A stretch of DNA of 42,793 nt, from NCBI GenBank assembly GCA_003284375.1, contig QBVL01000012.1:1-42793 (forward strand), given 5' to 3'. Positions 16,025 through 25,298 of this stretch are shown here, one piece after another. The notes beneath the pieces are model-generated. The model searched no databases, was not told the origin of the DNA, and worked only from the letters and a program-made list of their open reading frames with translations. The stretch's first letter is position 1, and every line of letters starts with the position of its first letter. Source of the stretch: Prochlorococcus sp. AG-311-J23. GTDB lineage: Bacteria; Cyanobacteriota; Cyanobacteriia; PCC-6307; Cyanobiaceae. A program made the translations under genes and the position numbers.

Positions 16025-16915
16025 GTGAATAATCTTCTTACCCAAAAAATGGGATATTATTTTCAACTTCTTAGATGGAACAAACCCAGCGGAAGATTGA
16101 TACTTCTAATTCCCGCTGGCTGGTCTCTTTGGTTAACTCCTGCAGCCCCTCCTTCTCTATTAGTTTTGGGAATCATAATTTTAGGTGGATTATTTGTAAG
16201 CGGTGCTGGATGTATCGCTAATGATATTTGGGACAGAAAGTTTGACAAGCAGGTAATGAGAACAAAAGAGAGACCATTAGCCAATGGAAAAGTATCTCTA
16301 AAGGCAGCATGGATACTACTAATTTTTATGTTATTTTTTAGTCTATTTATAGTTCTTTTAATCCCACAAGACAGTAGAAATTTATGCCTTCTACTTTCAT
16401 CCCTATCATTACCTTTTATTCTTTTATATCCATCAGCGAAAAGATGGTTTCAATATCCCCAACTTATTCTTTCTATTTGCTGGGGTTTTTCAGTTTTAAT
16501 CCCTTGGGCAGCAAGTGAATCTTCCTTAGCAGGAGGAGTAGCATTAGTATTTTGTTGGCTTGCAACTATTCTGTGGACTTTCGGTTTTGATACTGTTTAT
16601 GCAATGGCAGATGAACGCGAAGACAAAGTAATTGGTCTAAATAGCAGTGCGATCAGTCTCGGGGGAAAGTCATTAAAAACAGTTTCTTATTGCTACTTTT
16701 TAACTTGTTTTTTTCTAGCTCTTGCTGCTTTCAAAGCAAATTTAGGATTAATATATTGGCCTTTTTGGTTGATAACTACTTTAGGAATGCAAAGAGAGGT
16801 TTTCTTATTAAGCTCAAGATCAAAAGGTATTAAGACCTCAGGTTTGCATTTCAGCAATCAAGTTAGACTTGGCAGTTTATTACTTCTTGGCATGATCTTC
16901 AGCAAGATTATTTAA
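16025..16915 (+). CDS. 4-hydroxybenzoate polyprenyltransferase (plastoquinone synthesis, UbiA family)
   Basis: This 296-residue integral membrane prenyltransferase carries both Asp-rich motifs of UbiA enzymes: NDIWDRKFD (66-74) and DTVYAMADEREDK (about 189-201). They bind Mg2+-diphosphate. In cyanobacteria the 4-hydroxybenzoate-accepting member makes the first committed step of plastoquinone-9 synthesis. RWNKPSGRLILLIPAGWSL near the N-terminus is typical of that branch. GTG at 16025 gives 296 residues; ATG at 16049 would remove eight and is also plausible. A homogentisate or chlorophyll prenyltransferase role is less likely from these motifs. Confidence 0.88.
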   Translation: MNNLLTQKMGYYFQLLRWNKPSGRLILLIPAGWSLWLTPAAPPSLLVLGIIILGGLFVSGAGCIANDIWDRKFDKQVMRTKERPLANGKVSLKAAWILLIFMLFFSLFIVLLIPQDSRNLCLLLSSLSLPFILLYPSAKRWFQYPQLILSICWGFSVLIPWAASESSLAGGVALVFCWLATILWTFGFDTVYAMADEREDKVIGLNSSAISLGGKSLKTVSYCYFLTCFFLALAAFKANLGLIYWPFWLITTLGMQREVFLLSSRSKGIKTSGLHFSNQVRLGSLLLLGMIFSKII

Positions 16916-16939
16916 TTAATGTATTAGTAAGATTCGTAA

Positions 16940-17815
16940 ATGACTGAGCCTATAAAAAAAGGCGATCTTTTTCACGTAGTTGCGGCAAGTTCGCCAATAA
17001 CAAAAAAAGAAGATCTACTCTCTGGGATCAAAGTCTTTCAGGAGTGGGGATTAATTTGTAACCATATCGATAGCATAGATAGGTCATGGGGGTATTTAGC
17101 AGGTGATGATGAAGTTAGATTTAATGAGTTACACCCAAACAATCATTACCCTCTTTTGGCTTTTGCTAGAGGTGGTTGGGGATCGGCAAGACTGCTAGAA
17201 AAAACACAACCATGGAAAGATGGTTGGATGATTGGCTTCTCTGATTTGACTTCCATACTTCTTGCACGGCTAGCTGGTGGATTCCAAGGAGGCGTTCATG
17301 GTCCACTAATTACAACATTAGGTTCCGAACCAGACTGGAGTAAAGACAGGCTTAAATCAATTTTGTTTGGCAATTACATACCAGATATTTATGGAGACCC
17401 GTGGGGGGGCGGGATCTCAAAGGGCCCTCTGATAGTGGGCAACCTCACTGTCCTGACTCACTTGATTGGGACTAAACATCTTCCAAATTTCAAAAAATCC
17501 ATTTTAATCATCGAAGATGTTGGGGAAGCTCCCTACAGAATTGACAGGATGCTAACTCACCTAAGACTGGCTGGAGTTCTACAACAGCTATCTGGACTTG
17601 GGTTTGGCTCGTTTACAGGTTGCGATAACGAGAAGAACGTCGACAAAACAAAGACGTTTAACCTTCTTGATATATTCAAAGATCGAACACAAGACCTTAA
17701 AATCCCTATCGTGTCAAACCTTCCCATTGGACACTGTTGTGGCAACGCCTCACTTCCACTAGGTAGTCAGGCTATCTTGAATGGCGACAAAGGGAGTCTT
17801 AGTCTTTTAAAGTAG
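16940..17815 (+). CDS. S66 family peptidase (LD-carboxypeptidase / MccF-like)
   Basis: The 291-residue protein has the S66 signature. The nucleophile region is GFSDLTS with Ser101, [16 protein letters not shown] supplies the acidic residue near E192, and LPIGHCCGN provides His265. Together these form a Ser-Glu-His triad. Family members trim the terminal D-Ala from murein tetrapeptides during cell wall recycling, or cleave microcin C-like compounds; recycling is the more probable role here. It starts 24 nt after the prenyltransferase gene and overlaps convergent ispD by 17 nt. A run of seven G (17403-17409) lies inside the coding sequence. Confidence 0.88.
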   Translation: MTEPIKKGDLFHVVAASSPITKKEDLLSGIKVFQEWGLICNHIDSIDRSWGYLAGDDEVRFNELHPNNHYPLLAFARGGWGSARLLEKTQPWKDGWMIGFSDLTSILLARLAGGFQGGVHGPLITTLGSEPDWSKDRLKSILFGNYIPDIYGDPWGGGISKGPLIVGNLTVLTHLIGTKHLPNFKKSILIIEDVGEAPYRIDRMLTHLRLAGVLQQLSGLGFGSFTGCDNEKNVDKTKTFNLLDIFKDRTQDLKIPIVSNLPIGHCCGNASLPLGSQAILNGDKGSLSLLK

Positions 17816-18476
17816 ACAATAGAGACTCTGCAATAACGAGATCAAATGGTGTTGTCACTTTAATATTTGAAGGTCCTGCATCATATATTTTCACTGGCAA
17901 TCCCATACGTTCAAACAAGGATGCATCATCGGTTACATTCCATCCTTTGGCGATTGCTTCACTATGAGCATGCTTCAGTTTACTTACTGGAAAACCTTGA
18001 GGTGTTTGTGCCGCCCATAAGTCTGAGCGAGGAGGGCTCTCAATAATCTCACCATCTTTATCAACCTTTTTTATGGTGTCACTTACTTGTGAAGCAGCAA
18101 TAACAGATTGTCCCTTGGAAACAATCTTTGAGATTTCATCAAAAACGAATGATCTCACCAAGCATCTTGCCCCATCATGAATCAGCACAGACTTAGCATT
18201 ACTTGGAAGGGCCGCTAATCCCAGCTGAACTGACTGCTGTCTTGTAGTCCCTCCATTGATCCATTGAACTGACTTTACTGAGTTATCAAGGATTGAACAA
18301 ATGGAGTCTTTGTCTTTGGGTTGTCCAATAATTCCAATCCAAGAAATTGTTTTAGCGTCGAAAGCTGCTTTCAAAGTCCACTCTAAAACCGTCTTGCCTG
18401 CAACCTTCAAAAGGAGTTTATTTCTATCAGCACCCATTCGACTTCCACTTCCTGCAGCCGCAATTAACAAATGCAA
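17799..18476 (-). CDS. ispD: 2-C-methyl-D-erythritol 4-phosphate cytidylyltransferase
   Basis: IspD joins CTP and methylerythritol phosphate in the MEP route to isoprenoids, which supplies carotenoids, phytol and plastoquinone. The 225-residue protein begins with the CTP-binding loop [18 protein letters not shown] (6-23). It continues with [26 protein letters not shown] and a late [11 protein letters not shown] segment, all standard. The start codon (18474-18476) lies 38 nt from a perfect 16-bp palindrome in the space shared with fabG. The 3' end overlaps the S66 gene. Confidence 0.95.
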   Translation of the reverse strand: MHLLIAAAGSGSRMGADRNKLLLKVAGKTVLEWTLKAAFDAKTISWIGIIGQPKDKDSICSILDNSVKSVQWINGGTTRQQSVQLGLAALPSNAKSVLIHDGARCLVRSFVFDEISKIVSKGQSVIAASQVSDTIKKVDKDGEIIESPPRSDLWAAQTPQGFPVSKLKHAHSEAIAKGWNVTDDASLFERMGLPVKIYDAGPSNIKVTTPFDLVIAESLLSTLKD

Positions 18477-18513
18477 AACTGATCCCCCTTCATTGATTAT
18501 TTATTCAATATAT

Positions 18514-18547
18514 TCGACCAGTAAAAATAACTATTTTTACTGGTCGA
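18514..18547. repeat. Perfect 16-bp inverted repeat between ispD and fabG
   Basis: TCGACCAGTAAAAATA (18514-18529) is exactly reverse-complementary to 18532-18547, with a 2-nt centre (AC). It lies between the divergent genes ispD (37 nt away) and fabG (88 nt away). No T tract follows on either strand, so it is not a normal intrinsic terminator. It could be an operator for a dimeric regulator or an RNA hairpin in the ispD leader. Confidence 0.6.
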
Positions 18548-18635
18548 GCTTAAAGTCTTTTCAAAAAGCAAGTGGCTCAATAGTAAGTTAAATAAAACAA
18601 GTATCCGATTCTAAGGATTTTAAAATCATAAGATT

Positions 18636-19388
18636 ATGACATTATCAAAATTACTTGAAAGTCAGACTGCACTTGTAACTGGTGCAAGCAGGGGGATTGG
18701 TAAGGCTATTGCGATTTTGCTAGCGAGGGAAGGAGCAGAAGTAATCATCAATTATTCTTCATCTTTGGAAAATGCAAATAAAGTCGTATCAGAAATAAAC
18801 TCTTTTGGAGGGAAGGCATACCCTCTTCAAGCTGATATTTCTAATGAAAACTCGGTAAATGAATTAGTAAAAACAGTACTGGAGAAAAATAATAAAATTG
18901 ATGTTCTGGTCAACAACGCTGGAATAACTAAAGATGGCCTTTTAATGAGAATGAAAACGGACGATTGGCAAAAAGTTTTAGACCTTAACTTGAGTGGTGT
19001 TTTTTATTGCACAAGAGCTGTATCTAGGCAGATGTTGAAGCAAAGAAAAGGGAGAATTATCAACATAACTTCTGTGGTTGGTTTGATGGGCAACCCAGGG
19101 CAAGCAAATTATTCTGCAGCCAAGGCAGGAGTAGTAGGTCTCACACAAAGCGCTGCTAAAGAATTTGCTAGCAGAGGGATAACTGTAAATGCAGTTGCTC
19201 CAGGTTTTATTTCAACTGATATGACAAAAGATCTGAACAGTGAATCAATCCTTTCTGCTATCCCGCTTGGACGATTCGGGAACCCTGAAGATGTTGCAGG
19301 GGCAGTAAGGTTTTTAGCAGCAGATCCTTCGGCTTCTTATATAACCGGCCAGGTAATTCAAGTTGATGGTGGGATGGTTATGAGCTGA
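18636..19388 (+). CDS. fabG: 3-oxoacyl-[acyl-carrier-protein] reductase
   Basis: FabG reduces 3-oxoacyl-ACP with NADPH in each round of type II fatty acid synthesis. The 250-residue short-chain dehydrogenase shows the cofactor loop TGASRGIG (15-22), NNAGITKDG and the catalytic set S146, Y159 and K163 (NITSVVGLMGNPGQANYSAAK). The C-terminal ITGQVIQVDGGMVM is standard. The ATG at 18636 gives the normal N-terminus. It stands alone, divergent from ispD, and is followed by a gene-free stretch. Confidence 0.95.
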   Translation: MTLSKLLESQTALVTGASRGIGKAIAILLAREGAEVIINYSSSLENANKVVSEINSFGGKAYPLQADISNENSVNELVKTVLEKNNKIDVLVNNAGITKDGLLMRMKTDDWQKVLDLNLSGVFYCTRAVSRQMLKQRKGRIINITSVVGLMGNPGQANYSAAKAGVVGLTQSAAKEFASRGITVNAVAPGFISTDMTKDLNSESILSAIPLGRFGNPEDVAGAVRFLAADPSASYITGQVIQVDGGMVMS

Positions 19389-19741
19389 TACGCAAGGTAG
19401 AAAATAGCCTATAGATCTAATAAGAATTATGTTCATAGAATTTGGCTCTAGGATGCGACGCCAGTAAAGAGAAGAGAATTATTACTACTTATCTTGAGGA
19501 AGTAGAGACTAATTATGTAATCAGTTCTCTAAAGGTTTCGACTTGAAAGAAAACAAAAGCATCTAAAACAGGTTAAAAACGTAAGAAACATTTTTTCTAA
19601 ATATAAAGATAATCCTTTAAAATAAAGAATGTAAAGAATCAAGATTTTTAAGTTAAAGGCAGTTTAATTATCATTGATTCATGTGGAATTTTGAAAGGTT
19701 GCAATATTAAAAAATAACGTATTACAAGACTTGATCAGATA
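19389..19741. other. Gene-free stretch after fabG
   Basis: These 353 bases hold no open frame of useful length on either strand, no tRNA and no clear terminator. The sequence is AT-rich with scattered short repeats. A small RNA or a long leader is possible, but I see nothing that identifies one. Confidence 0.4.
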
Positions 19742-19918
19742 TCAATTTTGAAGAGGCTGCCCTAATTCATCTCTCAATCTTCTAATTCGCTGTAATAATT
19801 TTAATCTTCTACTTCTTGCTGTAGCCGTAAGAAATATCCTCAAAGGGAAATAAATCAAAGTCATAGTCCCTGCCAAACCGGCCATGAGAATAAAAAATAA
19901 TGCCCCTGGATCGTTCAT
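19742..19918 (-). CDS. 58-residue membrane protein, unknown function
   Basis: A complete short reading frame runs from ATG (19916-19918) to TGA (19742-19744). It encodes MNDPGALFFILMAGLAGTMT, then LIYFPLRIFLTATARSRR, and ends LKLLQRIRRLRDELGQPLQN. One N-terminal membrane helix is followed by a strongly basic amphipathic segment (RSRRLKLLQRIRRLRDE), so the protein is probably anchored with a cytoplasmic tail. The clean hydrophobic-then-basic layout argues that the frame is real. I do not recognise a family. It is divergent from groEL, with 128 nt between the start codons. Confidence 0.65.
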   Translation of the reverse strand: MNDPGALFFILMAGLAGTMTLIYFPLRIFLTATARSRRLKLLQRIRRLRDELGQPLQN

Positions 19919-19990
19919 ACGTTGACACTAACTACCTTCTGCAAAAATTGGGAATAATTTGTGAATTACAATTCGGCTTTCCCCACTTAT

Positions 19991-20028
19991 TTAGCCTCCC
20001 CTAATGTGTCTTTCCTGTGGGAGATTAA
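19991..20028 (+). promoter_or_regulatory. Imperfect hairpin in the groEL leader
   Basis: TTAGCCTCCC (19991-20000) and GGGAGATTAA (20019-20028) form a 10-bp imperfect stem (8 exact pairs) with an 18-nt loop, ending 18 nt before the groEL ATG. It does not match the CIRCE sequence (TTAGCACTC-N9-GAGTGCTAA), though the TTAGC start is similar. A heat-responsive or RBS-masking role is possible but unsupported. Confidence 0.3.
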
Positions 20029-20046
20029 GTTTAATTCAAACCAAAT

Positions 20047-21729
20047 ATGGCAAAACTTCTAAGTTTTTCAGACGAATCGCGCGGTGCTCTCGAAAAAGGA
20101 GTAAACAACCTAGCCAACGCTCTAAAAGTTACAATTGGACCTAAGGGTAGAAATGTTGTTATTGAAAAAAAATTTGGAGCCCCAGATATCGTCAATGATG
20201 GAGTAACTATTGCCAAGGAGATAGAGCTTGAAGACCCATTTGAAAATATTGGAGCAAAGCTCATTGAACAGGTTGCATCAAAAACAAAGGAAAAAGCTGG
20301 GGATGGAACAACTACAGCAACAGTTTTAGCTCAATTTATGGTTCAAGAAGGTTTGAGAAATACTGCTGCGGGAGCTAGCCCAATCGAATTAAGAAGGGGA
20401 ATGGAAAAGGCAGTAGCTCAAATAGTTGATGATCTAAAGGAAAAAAGCAAATCCGTCAGTGGTGATGCTATTAAACAAGTTGCTACAGTAAGTGCCGGTG
20501 GAGATGAGGAAATAGGTTCAATGATTGCGGATGCAATAGATAAAGTAAGTTTTGATGGAGTAATAACAGTTGAAGAATCTAAATCTCTAGCCACTGAATT
20601 AGATATCACTGAGGGAATGGCATTTGATAGAGGTTACAGCTCTCCATATTTTGTTACTGATGAAGATCGATTAATATGCGAATTTGAAAATCCTTCAATT
20701 CTAATTACTGACAAAAAGATTTCATCAATTGCAGATCTCATTCCTGTTCTAGAAACAGTTCAAAAGAATGGAACACCATTAATAATTCTTGCTGAAGAAG
20801 TAGAGGGCGAAGCATTAGCTACATTAGTAGTAAATAAAAATCGTGGTGTTTTGCAGGTAGCAGCTGTTAGAGCTCCATCATTTGGTGAGAGAAGAAAAGC
20901 TGCTCTTGGAGATATTGCAGTACTTACTGGCGGCACATTAATAAGCGAAGACAAAGCTATGAGTCTTGAGAAAGTTCAAATTTCCGATCTAGGTCAAGCT
21001 AGAAGAGTAACAATTACAAAAGACAGCACAACAATTGTCGCGAATGAGAATCAGAACACTGAACTATCTAATCGCATTGCCTCAATCAAGAGGGAGCTTG
21101 ATGAAACAGATTCTGAGTACGACCAAGAGAAGTTAAACGAGAGAATCGCTAAACTTGCAGGTGGTGTTGCTGTAATTAAAGTTGGGGCTCCAACTGAAAC
21201 TGAGTTAAAGAACAGAAAGCTCAGAATTGAGGATGCTCTGAATGCAACTCGTGCAGCCATTGAAGAGGGTATAGTTGCAGGTGGTGGAACTACTCTTTTA
21301 GAACTGAGTGAAGGGCTTGATGATTTAGCTAATAAACTAGAGGGGGATCAGAGAACAGGAATTGAAATTATAAAAAGAGCATTAACTGCCCCAACAAAAC
21401 AGATAGCTATAAATGCTGGATTTAACGGAGATGTTGTTGTTTCAGATATCAAGCGTTTAGGCAAAGGCTTCAATGCACAAACTGGAGAGTATGAGGATTT
21501 GCTTGAAGCAGGAATCTTAGATGCTTCAAAAGTAATACGACTCGCTCTTCAAGATGCTGTATCAATCGCCTCACTGCTCATAACTACTGAAGTTGTTATT
21601 GCTGATAAACCTGAGCCCCCATCAGCGGCAGGAGCAGAAGGTGGAGACCCAATGGGCGGAATGGGCGGAATGGGCGGAATGGGCGGAATGGGCGGAATGG
21701 GCGGAATGGGTATGCCAGGAATGATGTAA
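20047..21729 (+). CDS. groL: 60 kDa chaperonin GroEL (copy without groES)
   Basis: GroEL assembles into the double-ring ATP-driven folding chamber. The 560-residue protein begins [20 protein letters not shown] and has the ATP-binding [11 protein letters not shown] and the usual [10 protein letters not shown] near residue 413. It ends in a GGM-repeat tail. No groES lies beside it, so this is the stand-alone copy that many cyanobacteria carry besides a groESL operon. The tail is encoded by six identical 9-base repeats (21652-21705). No CIRCE element is seen upstream. Confidence 0.96.
   Translation: MAKLLSFSDESRGALEKGVNNLANALKVTIGPKGRNVVIEKKFGAPDIVNDGVTIAKEIELEDPFENIGAKLIEQVASKTKEKAGDGTTTATVLAQFMVQEGLRNTAAGASPIELRRGMEKAVAQIVDDLKEKSKSVSGDAIKQVATVSAGGDEEIGSMIADAIDKVSFDGVITVEESKSLATELDITEGMAFDRGYSSPYFVTDEDRLICEFENPSILITDKKISSIADLIPVLETVQKNGTPLIILAEEVEGEALATLVVNKNRGVLQVAAVRAPSFGERRKAALGDIAVLTGGTLISEDKAMSLEKVQISDLGQARRVTITKDSTTIVANENQNTELSNRIASIKRELDETDSEYDQEKLNERIAKLAGGVAVIKVGAPTETELKNRKLRIEDALNATRAAIEEGIVAGGGTTLLELSEGLDDLANKLEGDQRTGIEIIKRALTAPTKQIAINAGFNGDVVVSDIKRLGKGFNAQTGEYEDLLEAGILDASKVIRLALQDAVSIASLLITTEVVIADKPEPPSAAGAEGGDPMGGMGGMGGMGGMGGMGGMGMPGMM
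21652..21705 (+). repeat. Six identical 9-bp repeats encoding the GroEL GGM tail
   Basis: ATGGGCGGA is repeated six times without a single base change, then ATGGGT begins a diverging copy. The repeats encode Met-Gly-Gly units of the flexible C-terminal tail inside the GroEL cavity. Exact identity at the DNA level makes copy-number change by slippage likely. Confidence 0.9.
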
Positions 21730-21795
21730 GAAAACAAAAAGATCTAAAAATTTCAAAATAAAAAATTTAGAATTTTATAAAAACAATCTAGAACT

Positions 21796-21829
21796 TAGTT
21801 ATCTCAACAACCACTTCTTGAGATAACTA
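21796..21829. terminator. 12-bp hairpin overlapping the 3' end of the following minus-strand gene
   Basis: TAGTTATCTCAA (21796-21807) pairs perfectly with TTGAGATAACTA (21818-21829) around a 10-nt loop. It lies 67 nt after the groEL stop and covers the last ten codons of the convergent minus-strand gene. It could act as a shared terminator, although no close T tract follows on either strand. Confidence 0.45.
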
Positions 21830-22272
21830 TATTTAGGTTTTGGAGGCAAAGGAATCAAGGCTCTAATATCTTGCTGAATTTTATTGTCTTTGATGGGGTT
21901 TATAGCTTTGTTCTCATAACTTTCTTTATCAACTACTGAATGTGATGTAATTGTAAATGAATTATCATTTTTATCCTTAATTAACTCATCAAGCTCTTTA
22001 TTTTTTATTTCTTTTGATTTATTTTCATCGTCTTTTATAGAAATTTCTTTATCACCCTCAAAAGAATTTTCTTTTGATTTATCAATTTTTTGATTATCTA
22101 CATTATTTGTTTTTTGATTTAGCTGATTTAACTCTAGGCTTTTCAGTTCTTCCAAACTATCTACTCCAAAACGATGAGCCCATTGAGATTTAAGGAGAGA
22201 ATATAATTCATTATCATTCGCCTTTAAAGCTTCTATAATTTGTTTTTGTAGTTGATGCTTTCTAGACTCCAA
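21799..22272 (-). CDS. Uncharacterised 157-residue protein
   Basis: I do not recognise a named family. The N-terminus (MESRKHQLQKQIIEALKANDNELYSLLKSQWAHRFGVDSLEEL) is helical and orderly. The middle (about 55-125) is a low-complexity run of Lys, Asp, Glu and Asn. The end DIRALIPLPPKPKYSYLKKWLLR is ordered again and probably a binding motif. There is no signal peptide or membrane helix. It follows the ABC permease gene by 29 nt on the same strand and may be cotranscribed with the exporter and ctaAB. Confidence 0.78.
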   Translation of the reverse strand: MESRKHQLQKQIIEALKANDNELYSLLKSQWAHRFGVDSLEELKSLELNQLNQKTNNVDNQKIDKSKENSFEGDKEISIKDDENKSKEIKNKELDELIKDKNDNSFTITSHSVVDKESYENKAINPIKDNKIQQDIRALIPLPPKPKYSYLKKWLLR

Positions 22273-22301
22273 GGTTCTTTTAAATCACTAAATTAAGATT
22301 A

Positions 22302-23156
22302 TCAAGCAAGTTTGCGATTTAAAAGAGGTCTGATAAGAAAAAATAATCCAACTGTAAGAATTAATAGAATTGCTAGACAAGAATATCCATTCACTTCTCC
22401 ATAAGGAGCATTAATTAAAACTGCTCTCAAATCGACCGAATCATGGTAAGCCATTCGAATAGGTTCAATCGCAAATGTTAATGGATTTATTGATGCTATC
22501 CATCCAAGCCATTCAGGCATAAAAGAAATGGGGGCTAAAGCTGTGCTAGCAAAAAGGACTGGTAGATTTGCTATGAAGATAATTGCAATTAGTTCTATAT
22601 GTCCTGGTAAAACGAAGGCCAATCCAAGACTTAGGCCAGTTATTGCAAATACCAATAACAATAAGGTTATTGCTATGAGAAGAAAACCTCCCAGACTTGG
22701 CCATCCATAACCCAAGAGGGCAGAAGTTGCCATTATTGCAAAACTCTGCAAAAGGCTTATAGAAGTTATGTAGATTACTGACGAAATTACTATTGAACTT
22801 CTACTACTCAGTGGTGCAACTAATAGTCGATTAAGAAAACCAAATTCTCTATCAAACATCAAAGGGAGGCCAGCATTAAGAGCACCACTAAAAGCAGTAA
22901 AGACTATTAATCCTGCGCCAAGGAATTCTCCGTAGCTACTGCTACCAGGGAGAAAATCAATGGGAGCTTTAGAAAATAACGCGGAAAAAAGTAAAAGCCA
23001 TATCAATGGCTGAAGAATCCCTGCAAATAACGTTGAAGGTCGTCGAATTAATTGAATAAAAAGCCTCCATGTTAGAGCAGAAATCTCCTGAGACATTTCA
23101 TTCAAATCATTCCTAGATTGCTTTTTCTTGTGAAGTGATTGATTAGTGGTAATCAT
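22302..23156 (-). CDS. ABC-2 type exporter permease
   Basis: This 284-residue membrane protein has about six helices and the ABC-2 layout of DrrB-type exporters. After a cytoplasmic N-terminus comes LFIQLIRRPSTLFAGILQPLIWLLLFSALF, then MFDREFGFLNRLLVAPLSSRSSIVIS, and later PLTFAIEPIRMAYHD. It would pair with the ATPase encoded 31 nt upstream (23188-24201) as an exporter in the plasma or thylakoid membrane. The substrate is unknown. The place directly after ctaA-ctaB is suggestive but not proof of a link to oxidase assembly. Confidence 0.9.
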   Translation of the reverse strand: MITTNQSLHKKKQSRNDLNEMSQEISALTWRLFIQLIRRPSTLFAGILQPLIWLLLFSALFSKAPIDFLPGSSSYGEFLGAGLIVFTAFSGALNAGLPLMFDREFGFLNRLLVAPLSSRSSIVISSVIYITSISLLQSFAIMATSALLGYGWPSLGGFLLIAITLLLLVFAITGLSLGLAFVLPGHIELIAIIFIANLPVLFASTALAPISFMPEWLGWIASINPLTFAIEPIRMAYHDSVDLRAVLINAPYGEVNGYSCLAILLILTVGLFFLIRPLLNRKLA

Positions 23157-23187
23157 GTGTTTAATAATTCAGGAGTAATACAATTAA

Positions 23188-24201
23188 TTAACGCATCGAT
23201 TTCTTATTCTCAAGCTTAAGATCTCTTTTACCAGCAAGTTCTAATTCAGCGTCCATAAGCGTTTTTCCTGTCGCCTGCAAATAAACATCATCCAAGCTTG
23301 GTCTACTGTGAGAAAGTGCAAAGACTTCGAAATTTTCTTTTGAAAGATGACCTGACAAATTAGAAATAACATCATTTCTCTGCACTAAAAAATTTAGAGA
23401 ATATCCTTGCTTTTGATTCACTACTACATTTGAAACTCCATTTATATTTTTAATTAATTTCTTTACAGATTCAGCTTCTACTTCATCACTGAACTCTCGC
23501 ACCCTAAGTGTCACTCTATCTCCACCAAGTTCTTTTTTTAAATCATCTGGTTTCCCACTAGCAATGACTTTCCCTTTATCAATAATAGCCATCTCATCTG
23601 CCAATTCATCTACTTCCTCGAGATAATGACTACTTAAAAGAATTGTAGTTTCGTTATTTCTTAGTTCCTTCAGTAAGCCCCAAATAACTGATCGACTCTC
23701 TATGTCCAAACCAACAGTAGGTTCATCAAGAATCAATAATTCTGGTTCATGCAACAATCCTGAGGCAAGGTCAAGTCTTCTTTTCATGCCTCCCGAAAAA
23801 GAACCACATCGTCTATCAATCCATTCATTCATATCCAGTCTCTCAATCAATTCTTCAATTCTCTTTTTCTTATATTTTCTATCCAGATGATAAAGATCCC
23901 CTTGAAGCTGTAACAACTCTCTACCCGTAAGTATTTTGTCGATTGCGACATCTTGAGCTACATAACCCAATCCTCGTCTAATTTCTTTTTCCTCAAGCAA
24001 GACATTACGACCACCCACCTCAACATGACCAGAATCAGGAGAAAGGAGAGTACAGATAATTCTTAGTGCAGTACTTTTACCTGCACCGTTGGGCCCCAAA
24101 AAACCATACAAAGAACCTTTGGGAACTTTGAGGTTAAGTCCATTTAGAGCCATCACAGGTCCATAAGACTTAAATAAATCTCTTAGTTGGATGAAAAACA
24201 T
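23188..24201 (-). CDS. ABC exporter ATPase (DrrA/daunorubicin-resistance type)
   Basis: The 337-residue ATPase has Walker A GPNGAGKST (36-44), the Q-loop YVAQDVA, signature FSGGMKRRLDLASGL, Walker B LLILDEPTVGLD and the switch histidine in LLSSHYLEE. A C-terminal extension of about 110 residues after the nucleotide-binding domain is typical of DrrA-like exporters. It forms a unit with the permease that follows. The name reflects family likeness only; the exported molecule cannot be inferred. Confidence 0.93.
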   Translation of the reverse strand: MFFIQLRDLFKSYGPVMALNGLNLKVPKGSLYGFLGPNGAGKSTALRIICTLLSPDSGHVEVGGRNVLLEEKEIRRGLGYVAQDVAIDKILTGRELLQLQGDLYHLDRKYKKKRIEELIERLDMNEWIDRRCGSFSGGMKRRLDLASGLLHEPELLILDEPTVGLDIESRSVIWGLLKELRNNETTILLSSHYLEEVDELADEMAIIDKGKVIASGKPDDLKKELGGDRVTLRVREFSDEVEAESVKKLIKNINGVSNVVVNQKQGYSLNFLVQRNDVISNLSGHLSKENFEVFALSHSRPSLDDVYLQATGKTLMDAELELAGKRDLKLENKKSMR

Positions 24202-24302
24202 CTAGAAATAGATTGCCTAAAAAGATAAGTTGATATCTTCTAACGAATTCTAATTAATTGTGTAGCCCAAGTTCATAAAGTTTTTATTTTTATTTTATAG
24301 AT

Positions 24303-25298
24303 TTACGAAAATCTTAAAGAGAAGTCTTTAATTAAAGCTATCAACTGATCATTAAAAATATTTGATACTTGTAATCTACTAATAACTAGTAAAAAACAAA
24401 CCCCAAACATATATAGAATAGACCATCGAAACAAACTCTTCGCACGATCTAAATCTTCAGGATTATCTTTTAATCTGGAAACCAATTGAAGAAGTCTTGA
24501 ATTATAAGGTAGTAATAAAATTCCGTATAACAAACCTCCTTCAGGTAAAACAAAGCACCCTAAAAAGCTTAAAGATACAGTTAGATATCCATATATAGAT
24601 ATAGCCTTAGCTGTAACAAAAGGACCACTTACTGTTGGAAGCATAGGAATACCAACAGATCGATAGTCCTCTTTCAATAAAATGGCCAAAGCCCAAAAAT
24701 GTGCTGGGGTCCAAACCATAATCAAAGAGAATAGCCACCAAGCACCAAGTCCAATATGTCCTGCCGCTGCTGAAGCTCCTACAAGAGGAGGAATTGCTCC
24801 AGCGACTCCTCCAAAAACTATATTTTGAGAAGTTCTAGGTTTTAAAAAAGCTGTATAAAGCAGTACGTAACTACAAAGTCCTAAAAGAGTAAGTCCCGCT
24901 GCTAAACAGTTAACTCCAATTACTAAAAGGGCTGAAGAAACAAGTGTACAAGCTATGGCTCCAATAAAAACAGAAGACTGCGAAAGTCGCCCAGAGGGTA
25001 AGGCTCTATTACTTGTGCGTTTCATTCGCTTATCAAGATCTTGTTCCCATAAGCAATTAAGAGCTCCTGCAGCCGCAGCGGCCAGAGCTCCTCCGCCTAA
25101 AGTGCATGCCAATCTTGTAGAAGGTATTGGCCATTCCTCTGAAAGAGCCATTCCTCCAACAGTTGTAGCAAGTAAAAGAGGAATTAATCTTGGTTTGACG
25201 ACTTCTAACCAAGCTGGCAGTTTAATACGCTTTCTAGAAGGAACTATTTCCTCGCGATTAACGGGCTGCGTAATTAAATCGGATGTAGAGCTAACCAT
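24303..25298 (-). CDS. ctaB: Protohaem IX farnesyltransferase (haem O synthase)
   Basis: CtaB adds a farnesyl group to haem b to make haem O, the precursor of haem A for cytochrome oxidase. The 331-residue UbiA-type membrane enzyme has the Asp-rich motif [20 protein letters not shown] and the [10 protein letters not shown] and [11 protein letters not shown] segments typical of haem O synthases. The start overlaps the end of ctaA by 8 nt, so translation is probably coupled. The oxidase structural genes ctaC-D-E lie divergently about 1.1 kb away. Confidence 0.96.
   Translation of the reverse strand: MVSSTSDLITQPVNREEIVPSRKRIKLPAWLEVVKPRLIPLLLATTVGGMALSEEWPIPSTRLACTLGGGALAAAAAGALNCLWEQDLDKRMKRTSNRALPSGRLSQSSVFIGAIACTLVSSALLVIGVNCLAAGLTLLGLCSYVLLYTAFLKPRTSQNIVFGGVAGAIPPLVGASAAAGHIGLGAWWLFSLIMVWTPAHFWALAILLKEDYRSVGIPMLPTVSGPFVTAKAISIYGYLTVSLSFLGCFVLPEGGLLYGILLLPYNSRLLQLVSRLKDNPEDLDRAKSLFRWSILYMFGVCFLLVISRLQVSNIFNDQLIALIKDFSLRFS

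Noticed and set aside
19991-20028. CIRCE operator upstream of groEL
   Set aside because: The arms match only the first few bases of CIRCE and the 18-nt spacing is twice the normal 9, so it is reported only as an imperfect hairpin.
21549-21737. Proline/isoleucine repeat frame opposite groEL
   Set aside because: The IPPIPP pattern is simply the antisense reading of the GGM tail repeats.
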